Shown: positions 1 to 5,313 of the stretch, one piece after another
Position numbering within the stretch: position 1 is the stretch's first letter
Layout of the letters: each line of letters begins with the position of its first letter
Origin: Lachnospiraceae bacterium
GTDB lineage: Bacteria > Bacillota > Clostridia > Lachnospirales > Lachnospiraceae
Assembly: GCA_024694785.1 (NCBI GenBank)
Contig: JAILJL010000144.1
Span: 1 to 7,057, forward strand
Length of the DNA: 7,057 bases
Direction: 5' to 3'
Position numbers and translations under genes: made by a program
Notes under the pieces: model-generated
What the model was told of the DNA's origin: nothing
The model's input: the letters and a program-made list of their open reading frames with translations, nothing else
Database searches by the model: none

Positions 1-336
1 ATTTTCCGATGCGGCAACCAGGCGGACTGCCGATATTATAAATTCTCTTGCGATAATTATAATAACTGCAATTGCAGGAAGTCTGTCAATATCCATAAGA
101 CAAATCATTGCAGTACATACAAGCAATTTGTCGGCAAGAGGATCCATAAGTTTGCCGAAATTGGTAATAAGATTATACTTTCTTGCAATTTTGCCGTCGA
201 ACAAGTCCGTAAGACTTGCAACTATGAAGATTATCAATGCGATTATCGTACCGTAAGGCACAAAAGGCTGCATCGCAACTACGAAGAAAGGTATTAACAA
301 TACACGAAAAACGGTAAGTTTGTTAGGTAAGTTCAT
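1..336 (-). CDS. pgsA: CDP-diacylglycerol--glycerol-3-phosphate 3-phosphatidyltransferase, 3' end beyond window
   Basis: This integral membrane enzyme makes phosphatidylglycerophosphate from CDP-diacylglycerol and glycerol-3-phosphate, the committed step to phosphatidylglycerol and cardiolipin. Only the first 112 codons are visible; the frame is open to base 1. Reading from the ATG at 336, the protein begins MNLPNKLTVFRVLLIPFFVV, a typical PgsA opening with a hydrophobic first helix. The complete CDP-alcohol phosphatidyltransferase signature D-G-x2-A-R-x8-G-x3-D-x3-D follows at about residues 47-69 (DGKIAR, then G-KLM-D-PLA-D), so all metal- and substrate-binding aspartates are present. More hydrophobic stretches follow, including AVIIIIAREFIISAVRL. 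The start lies inside the end of rimO (14-nt overlap), with a GGGAG Shine-Dalgarno 9 nt upstream, which suggests translational coupling to rimO. PgsA and other CDP-alcohol transferases share the signature; the N-terminus and the rimO neighbour favour pgsA strongly. Confidence 0.94.
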   Translation of the reverse strand, partial: MNLPNKLTVFRVLLIPFFVVAMQPFVPYGTIIALIIFIVASLTDLFDGKIARKYNLITNFGKLMDPLADKLLVCTAMICLMDIDRLPAIAVIIIIAREFIISAVRLVAASEN

Positions 337-1582
337 TTTCAAGTTCTCCCAATAAATCATATTCGTAAGCACCGGTTATACGGACATTAATAAATTCTCC
401 CGTAAGAAGCTCATGGTCGCATTCGACAAATACATATCCGTCGATGTCGGGAGCATCCATATAACTTCGTGCAATATAAGTATCTTCGTCCGGAACTTTT
501 CCTTCAACAATGCAGGTTAATTTATTTCCGATACGAGATTTGTTCTTCTTCATAATAACCTTTTCGGATACGGACATAATCTCATCTTTGTAAGCTTCTT
601 TAATATCTTCTTCTATCTGATTGTCCATATCGAATGCCTTGGTGCCTTCTTCCGGAGAAAAAGTAAAACATCCAAGGCGGTCGAATTGCATGTCTTTAAC
701 AAATTTAACAAGCTCTTTGTGGTTTTCTTCTGTCTCACCCGGGAATCCGCAGATAAGAGTCGTACGTAAGGTTATATCCGGTATTTCTTCTCTTATCTTG
801 GCAATTCTTTCGGTAAGCTCAGCTTTATTTGTGCGCCTGTTCATGTCATGTAAGACTTCATCCGACGCATGCTGTATAGGCATATCGAGATAATGACAGA
901 TTTTCTCATTATTCTTCATCTCGTCAATCAGTTCATCATATATCTCTTCAGGATAACAATACATAATCCTTATCCATCTGATGCCTTGAATCTCGCTAAG
1001 CTTACGAAGCAGAATGTGCAAAGATTTCCTGCCGTAAAGGTCAACACCGTACATGGTGGTCTCCTGCGCAACAAGGATAAGCTCTTTTACGCCATATTCC
1101 GCAAGCTTTTCCGCCTCTTTAACCAGATTTTCAAGCGGGTATGATACGTATTTGCCGCGAATCGACGGAATTACGCAATACGCGCAATTCTTGTTACAAC
1201 CCTCCGCAATCTTAAGATGCGCATAATGTCCCGGCGTTGAAAGTATTCTTTCGCTGTTAAGCGTAAAAAGCTCTTTCATCGGAATTATTTCGTCAACTTC
1301 AGGTAACTCTTTGGCGAATTCATCGTGATAGCGCTCGGAAAGACAACCGGTTACAATAAGCTTTTTAAGTTTGCCGTCTTTTTTATGCTCGGCCATTTCA
1401 AGAATGGTATTGATACTCTCTTCTTTTGCATCATGTATAAAAGCACATGTATTGATAACAATGATATCTGCTTCGGATTCATCATCCGCAAGCGTATATC
1501 CCTGTTCTTTAAATCGGCCGAGGAGTTTCTCGGAATCAACAAGATTCTTGTCGCATCCGAGAGATACAAGGAATAATTTCAT
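323..1582 (-). CDS. rimO: Ribosomal protein S12 methylthiotransferase (radical SAM)
   Basis: RimO adds a methylthio group to the conserved aspartate of ribosomal protein S12, using two [4Fe-4S] clusters and S-adenosylmethionine. The predicted protein is 419 aa, close to the usual RimO length. The N-terminal MTTase domain opens MKLFLVSLGCDKNLVDSE and supplies Cys10, Cys46 and Cys80 for the auxiliary cluster. The radical SAM CxxxCxxC is Cys129, Cys133, Cys136 (EGCNKNCAYC). DMPIQHASDEVL (about 233-244) and RTTLICGFPGETEE (about 273-286) are family blocks, and a TRAM-like C-terminal domain covers about 345-412. The LGCxKNxVDSE opening points to RimO and not to the tRNA enzymes MiaB or MtaB. An upstream TTG (1603) would add seven residues, but it sits in a terminator T-tract; the ATG at 1582 has GGGAG 5 nt before it and gives the family-typical N-terminus. 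The stop overlaps pgsA. Confidence 0.96.
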   Translation of the reverse strand: MKLFLVSLGCDKNLVDSEKLLGRFKEQGYTLADDESEADIIVINTCAFIHDAKEESINTILEMAEHKKDGKLKKLIVTGCLSERYHDEFAKELPEVDEIIPMKELFTLNSERILSTPGHYAHLKIAEGCNKNCAYCVIPSIRGKYVSYPLENLVKEAEKLAEYGVKELILVAQETTMYGVDLYGRKSLHILLRKLSEIQGIRWIRIMYCYPEEIYDELIDEMKNNEKICHYLDMPIQHASDEVLHDMNRRTNKAELTERIAKIREEIPDITLRTTLICGFPGETEENHKELVKFVKDMQFDRLGCFTFSPEEGTKAFDMDNQIEEDIKEAYKDEIMSVSEKVIMKKNKSRIGNKLTCIVEGKVPDEDTYIARSYMDAPDIDGYVFVECDHELLTGEFINVRITGAYEYDLLGELENELT

Positions 1583-1587
1583 ATTGT

Positions 1588-1592
1588 CTCCC
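1588..1592 (-). promoter_or_regulatory. Shine-Dalgarno that fixes the rimO start
   Basis: GGGAG lies 5 nt upstream of the ATG at 1582. It decides between this ATG and the in-frame TTG at 1603, which has no purine-rich site before it and lies in the T-rich tail of the rpoZ terminator hairpin. Confidence 0.8.
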
Positions 1593-1602
1593 GTTATATT
1601 CA

Positions 1603-1640
1603 AAAATTAAAAGAAAGTGCCTTAAAGCAAGGCACTGTCC
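1603..1640 (-). terminator. Intrinsic terminator-like hairpin after rpoZ, before rimO
   Basis: On the minus strand, an 8-bp perfect stem AGTGCCTT / AAGGCACT (1629-1636 and 1616-1623) encloses a 5-nt loop. It can extend by three more pairs past one mismatch. A T-rich tract, TTCTTTTAATTTTTG, follows it directly. The hairpin starts about 7-10 nt after the rpoZ stop, in the right orientation to end the yicC-gmk-rpoZ transcript. The T-tract is interrupted, so partial read-through into rimO is possible. Confidence 0.72.
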
Positions 1641-1646
1641 ATAATC

Positions 1647-1889
1647 TTATTTATTAGCCTTCTCGTCTGTCATAATCTTAATCTTGCCGCGATACAATTC
1701 TTCAACTGCTGTTGAGAACGGCTTACCGCAAGTGCTTATAGCTCGAGGCTCTGCTCCGTCAATAATCTGACGTGCACGTTTTGCGGTAGCTATAACGATG
1801 GAATAACGGCTGTTAACTACCGGTTCCTCACCTATTTCAACTCCGCTGTTAACTACCTGCATAAGATCTACATAAGATGGATGTAACAT
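1647..1889 (-). CDS. rpoZ: DNA-directed RNA polymerase omega subunit
   Basis: Omega is the small RNA polymerase subunit that binds the beta-prime C-terminal region and helps core assembly and stability. The 80-aa product is normal for clostridial omega. It begins MLHPSYVDLM and carries the conserved core NSRYSIVIATAKRARQIID (about residues 26-44), the helix that packs on beta-prime. KPFSTAVEELYRGKIKI (about 56-72) matches the usual C-terminal A-x-EE-x-x-x-G-K-I block. An AAGGAGAG ribosome binding site, partly formed by the gmk stop codon, precedes the ATG after a 13-nt gap. The gmk-rpoZ order is one of the most conserved in bacteria. In proteobacteria, omega contributes to a ppGpp site on the polymerase; the Firmicute protein lacks an obvious MAR-type N-terminus, so that role is not implied here. 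A terminator-like hairpin follows. Confidence 0.95.
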   Translation of the reverse strand: MLHPSYVDLMQVVNSGVEIGEEPVVNSRYSIVIATAKRARQIIDGAEPRAISTCGKPFSTAVEELYRGKIKIMTDEKANK

Positions 1890-1902
1890 TTTAATCTCTC
1901 CT

Positions 1903-2526
1903 TTAGTATTTGGTAAGACCTTTTTTCAAAGCGTCGATTGTATCGGCTCTGAATACTGTACGGTCGTGTGTATTTTTAATTATTTCATGAACGTGATTAA
2001 CACATTCATCAATATCATCATTAATTACGATGTAATCGTATTTGTCAATAACTTCGGCTTCGACTTTGGCCTGCGCCATTCTCTTTGCGATTACTTCGTC
2101 ATCCTCCGTTCCTCTTCCCTTTAAACGGTCATATAATATATCTGCCGTAGGAGGAGTTACGAACATAAGCAATGTGTCGGGATACTTTGCTTTAACTTTT
2201 AAAGCGCCCTGAGTCTCTATCTCAAGTATAACATCGTATCCTTCATTAAGCTTCTTTTCAACATATGCCTTAGGGGTACCGTAATAGTTGCCCGCATAAT
2301 TTGCATATTCAAGCATCTCGTCATTATCTATAAGTAATTCGAATTCGGTAATTGTCTTAAAGAAATATTCAACACCATCACGCTCGCCTTCACGTGGATT
2401 ACGGGTTGTTGCCGATACGGAAAGCGCATATGTATCGGAATGCTGCTCTATGAGCTTTTTCATAATTGTTCCCTTGCCGGAGCCCGAGAAACCCGAAAAA
2501 ACAACTAATACACCTTTTTTGTTCAT
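1903..2526 (-). CDS. gmk: Guanylate kinase
   Basis: Gmk is a cytosolic enzyme that phosphorylates GMP (and dGMP) to the diphosphate with ATP, and in many Bacillota it is a target of (p)ppGpp inhibition. The 207-aa length matches the family. The P-loop GFSGSGKGT is at residues 12-20, with Lys18 and Thr20 as nucleotide ligands. The GMP-binding block SVSATTRNPREGERDGVEYF (36-55) contains the conserved Ser, TTR-x-PR-x-GE and Tyr. LEIETQGALKVK (101-112) and the lid RLKGRGTEDDEVIAKRM (134-150) supply the remaining conserved arginines. The P-loop has Phe13 where many Gmk proteins have Pro, and IET where IDV is usual. Both are mild changes that I recall from Lachnospiraceae relatives. The ATG is preceded by AAGGAGAG overlapping the yicC stop, so the two are probably translationally coupled. 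Confidence 0.97.
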   Translation of the reverse strand: MNKKGVLVVFSGFSGSGKGTIMKKLIEQHSDTYALSVSATTRNPREGERDGVEYFFKTITEFELLIDNDEMLEYANYAGNYYGTPKAYVEKKLNEGYDVILEIETQGALKVKAKYPDTLLMFVTPPTADILYDRLKGRGTEDDEVIAKRMAQAKVEAEVIDKYDYIVINDDIDECVNHVHEIIKNTHDRTVFRADTIDALKKGLTKY

Positions 2527-2535
2527 ATGCTCTCC

Positions 2536-3414
2536 TTATTCGATATTCTGAATCTGTTCTCTTATTTTCTCTATAAGTGTCTTAAGATCGATACCGATAT
2601 TGGTTATTTCAAGATCCGTGGATTTGGAAAGTGTGGTATTGGCTTCTCTATTCATCTCCTGTGCTATGAAATCGAGCTTACGCCCCACGCTTTCACCGCA
2701 TAAAAGCGCTTTACGCATAGCATCTATATGACTCTTTAGGCGCACAATCTCTTCGTCAACACATACCTTGTCGGCATAGATTGTAACTTCCTGTGCGATT
2801 CTTGAATCATCCACTTTATTATCGCCAAGAAGAATCTGTATTTTCTCCACAAGCCTATTCTTGTATTCTTCGATTATCTGCGGAGAACGCTTCTCGATGA
2901 AATCAACATATCCGTTCATTTCGTCAAGCTTTGAAAGCAGATCGGTCTTTAATTTCTCGCCTTCAACTTCTCTTGCTTCAACAAAACTCTTTAAAGCATT
3001 CTCAAGAACTACGCTCAATTCGGTAAATAAAGCCTCTTCATCAATTTCCAATTCTTCCATAGTGAAAACTTCAGGGAATCTTGATAAGGAAGATACTCTG
3101 ATATCATTTTCAAGGTTGAAATCTTTGCTCATTTGCTTTAAGAAATCAAGGTATTCTCCCGCGATTTCTTTGTTGTACTTAACAAGAGCTTTTTCTTCGG
3201 TATAATCCTCGAAAGAAATGTATAAGTCTACTTTACCGCGCTCAATATAATTCTTGACCAGTGCTCTTATCTGGTTCTCGAACATATTAAGCTTCTTAGG
3301 CATCTTGACGTTAAGGTCAAGATATCTGTGGTTAACGGCCTTAAGTTCAACGCTGAACTTATGCTGCTCATTGATGGTCTCAGCGCGGCCGAAACCTGTC
3401 ATACTTCTTAACAT
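2536..3414 (-). CDS. yicC: YicC/YloC-family endoribonuclease
   Basis: This protein belongs to the YicC/YloC family (B. subtilis YloC). Family members are metal-dependent endoribonucleases, and E. coli YicC is linked to decay of small RNAs. The 292-aa product is full length. It starts with the hallmark MLRSMTGFGR, followed by the conserved ELKAVNHRYLDL (about 23-34) and ERGKVDLYISFED (about 58-70). The central part (about 130-200) is charged and helical. The C-terminal DUF1732 region reads DEEIVRLKSHIDAMRKAL, then a GRKLDFIAQEMNREANT block and a final helix to residue 292. The ATG at 3414 has AAGGAG about 6 nt upstream. It is the first gene of the leftward operon, about 65 nt from the predicted transcription start. 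In many Firmicutes a DUF370 (remA) gene separates it from gmk; here the gap is only 9 nt. Physiological RNA targets cannot be read from sequence. Confidence 0.94.
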   Translation of the reverse strand: MLRSMTGFGRAETINEQHKFSVELKAVNHRYLDLNVKMPKKLNMFENQIRALVKNYIERGKVDLYISFEDYTEEKALVKYNKEIAGEYLDFLKQMSKDFNLENDIRVSSLSRFPEVFTMEELEIDEEALFTELSVVLENALKSFVEAREVEGEKLKTDLLSKLDEMNGYVDFIEKRSPQIIEEYKNRLVEKIQILLGDNKVDDSRIAQEVTIYADKVCVDEEIVRLKSHIDAMRKALLCGESVGRKLDFIAQEMNREANTTLSKSTDLEITNIGIDLKTLIEKIREQIQNIE

Positions 3415-3444
3415 GGCTTCTCCTTATTCACTTAAAAAAGTTCC

Positions 3445-3477
3445 ATGCACCATTTCCCATTCTCACTATGTGCATAG
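3445..3477. repeat. Small inverted repeats in the yicC leader
   Basis: CTATG-TG-CATAG (3466-3477) is a 5-bp-arm dyad lying just downstream of the predicted leftward transcription start. ATGCAC (3445-3450) and GTGCAT (3470-3475) form a second, overlapping inverted repeat with a 19-nt loop. Either could be an operator or a weak leader hairpin. They are short, so chance is a real alternative. Confidence 0.35.
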
Positions 3478-3485
3478 ATATATAT

Positions 3486-3514
3486 ATTATAGATACATTC
3501 TTGTTTTAAGTCAA
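3486..3514 (-). promoter_or_regulatory. Sigma-A-type promoter for yicC-gmk-rpoZ
   Basis: On the minus strand, TTGACT (3509-3514) and TATAAT (3486-3491) are separated by exactly 17 bp. This is one base short of the double consensus. The expected start is near 3479, giving a yicC leader of about 65 nt. It is the best promoter match in the window and is interleaved with the rightward promoter. Confidence 0.82.
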
Positions 3515-3529
3515 CATAACGGGTATAAT
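3501..3529 (+). promoter_or_regulatory. Sigma-A-type promoter for the NFACT/rqcH gene
   Basis: TTGTTT (3501-3506) and a perfect TATAAT (3524-3529) are separated by 17 bp. The expected start is near 3536, giving a leader of about 40 nt before the ATG at 3577. The −35 is weaker than that of the opposing promoter. GAGG at 3567-3570, 6 nt before the ATG, is the ribosome binding site. Confidence 0.75.
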
Positions 3530-3576
3530 TATTGCTTGAAAACAATAACTTTTAATTACATTTTACGAGGTTTGAT

Positions 3577-5313
3577 ATGGCATTTGACGGAATAACCGTA
3601 GCAGGAATTGTTAATGAAATCAGAACCGGTTTTCTGGACGGACGAATAACGAAAATAACGCAGCCTGAAAAGGATGCTTTAATAATAACGCTCAAAAACT
3701 CTCATGAGCAGAAAATGCTTCTTATGTCGGCAAGTGCTTCTCTTCCGCTTGTTTATTTTACGGAGAATAAGAAAAATAATCCCATAACAGCTCCGGCGTT
3801 TTGTATGCTTTTGAGAAAGCATATCGGAAATGCAAGAATTATCGATGTTACACAGCCTTCATTTGAGCGTATTATTGATTTTAAACTTGAACACTTAAAT
3901 GAAATGGGCGATCTTTGCATCAAACATCTTATTATCGAACTTATGGGCAAGTACTCCAATATCATATTTACGGATGACAATAATATGATACTTGATGCCA
4001 TAAAGCATGTTCCGTCTTCTGTGTCATCAATAAGAGAAGTTTTGCCGGGACGCAATTATTTTGTTCCGAATACAATGGACAAGATTAATCCTTTAACGGT
4101 AACACAAGATGAGTTTAACGGTATATTAACGAAACCTACTTCCGTGATGAAAGTACTTTCCGGTTCTTTTACAGGTGTAAGCAATACTGCTGCAATTGAA
4201 ATTCTTATCAGAGCTTCCATAGATCCTGACAGGATTACGGAATCTTTAACCGATATTGAGAAAGTGCATATATTACATACATTCAATAATTATTTTGATG
4301 ATGTAAGTTCCTGCGCTTTTAATCCGGGTATCTATTTTGACGGAAATAAGCCGTACGAATATACATGTTTCTCTTACGAAAGCCTTTCCGCTTACGGAAA
4401 GAAAGAATATGATTCTCTCTCTGTCGCCCTTGAAGACTTCTATCTTGAAAAAGAGAAGTATTTAAGAAACAGACAAAAATCCGCAGAGCTTCGTACTCTT
4501 GTTACTCAGGCTCTTGAGAGAAATGTTAAAAAGCTTGACTTACAGGCAAAGCAATTAAAAGATACCGAGACAAGGGACAAATACAGAATCTACGGCGAGA
4601 TGCTTCATACCTACGGTTATAATGTAACGCCGGGTGCAAAAGAATTTACCTGCGTCAATTATTATACGAATGAAGATATTACGATACCGCTTGATAATAC
4701 CAGGACCGTAATGGAAAATGCAGCCAAATTTTTCGACAGATATAATAAGCTTAAACGAACAAAAGAAGCTTTGGATATGCAGATTGAAGAGACAAAAAAT
4801 GATATAGAATACCTTGATTCCGTGTTATCCTGTCTTGATATGGCTGATAATGAAGATGATGTAAAAGCCATCAAAGATGAGCTGACAAAGGAAGGATATA
4901 TTAAAAAGCATTCTCAGGGGAAAAAAGATAAATATAAAAGCGCTCCGCTTCACTATGTTACGGATGAGGGATTCGAGATCTACATAGGCAAGAATAATAC
5001 ACAGAATGATGAACTGACGTTTAAATTTGCCAAAAATAACGATTACTGGTTTCACGCAAAGAAAATACCGGGTTCCCATGTGATTCTTATCACAAACGGA
5101 AAAGAGCCTACAGACAAGGCGTATATGGATGCTGCCGCCGCTGCTGCATTTTATTCAAAAGGACGCGACAATGATAAAGTAGAAGTCGATTACCTTATTA
5201 AAGCAAAAGTAAAAAAGCCAAACGGCGCAAAGCCGGGATTCGTCGTATACTATACGAATTACTCCATGACAATTACGCCGTCGTTAAATCATCTTACTTT
5301 AATTAAAGATTAA
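3577..5313 (+). CDS. rqcH: RqcH/Rqc2-type NFACT ribosome-associated quality control protein
   Basis: RqcH binds large ribosomal subunits still carrying peptidyl-tRNA and, in B. subtilis, recruits tRNA-Ala to add a poly-alanine degradation tail. Older annotations call this family fibronectin-binding protein (FbpA/YloA). The 578-aa length fits YloA. NFACT-N spans about 1-170: MAFDGITVAG, GRITKITQP (22-30), FCMLLRKHIG (75-84) and MGKYSNIIF (123-131). Charged helical segments at about 282-335 and 380-425 form the coiled-coil arms, separated by a conserved block with IPLDNTRTVMENAAKFF (370-386). The NFACT-R domain is at about 460-565, with GKNNTQND (471-478), DYWFHAKKIPGSHV (489-502) and a YTNYSMT block near 559-565. 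The Asp-Arg motif of B. subtilis RqcH (D97 R98) is Glu97-Arg98 here. There is no signal peptide, so a cytosolic ribosomal role fits better than adhesion. The gene ends inside recG. Confidence 0.93.
   Translation: MAFDGITVAGIVNEIRTGFLDGRITKITQPEKDALIITLKNSHEQKMLLMSASASLPLVYFTENKKNNPITAPAFCMLLRKHIGNARIIDVTQPSFERIIDFKLEHLNEMGDLCIKHLIIELMGKYSNIIFTDDNNMILDAIKHVPSSVSSIREVLPGRNYFVPNTMDKINPLTVTQDEFNGILTKPTSVMKVLSGSFTGVSNTAAIEILIRASIDPDRITESLTDIEKVHILHTFNNYFDDVSSCAFNPGIYFDGNKPYEYTCFSYESLSAYGKKEYDSLSVALEDFYLEKEKYLRNRQKSAELRTLVTQALERNVKKLDLQAKQLKDTETRDKYRIYGEMLHTYGYNVTPGAKEFTCVNYYTNEDITIPLDNTRTVMENAAKFFDRYNKLKRTKEALDMQIEETKNDIEYLDSVLSCLDMADNEDDVKAIKDELTKEGYIKKHSQGKKDKYKSAPLHYVTDEGFEIYIGKNNTQNDELTFKFAKNNDYWFHAKKIPGSHVILITNGKEPTDKAYMDAAAAAAFYSKGRDNDKVEVDYLIKAKVKKPNGAKPGFVVYYTNYSMTITPSLNHLTLIKD

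Noticed and set aside
1583..1603. Seven-residue N-terminal extension of RimO from a TTG start
   Set aside because: The TTG has no ribosome binding site, overlaps the terminator tail, and the family N-terminus begins at the ATG at 1582 with GGGAG in front.
3474..3495. Direct repeat ATAGATA twice near the leftward −10
   Set aside because: It is short and sits in an AT-rich run that includes the −10 element; likely low-complexity coincidence.
3531..3553. Second rightward promoter TTGCTT-15-TAATTA-like
   Set aside because: The spacer is too short and both hexamers are poor, while a perfect TATAAT with 17-bp spacing lies just upstream.
3254..3595. Rightward reading frame of 113 codons spanning the divergent promoter
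   Set aside because: It is antisense to the yicC N-terminus, shows no family motifs and runs through the promoter region into rqcH in another frame.
5297..5308. 12-bp palindrome CTTTAATTAAAG at the rqcH/recG tail
   Set aside because: It is all but two bases A/T, has no loop, and arises from Leu-Ile-Lys codons. As a recG terminator or operator it is not convincing.
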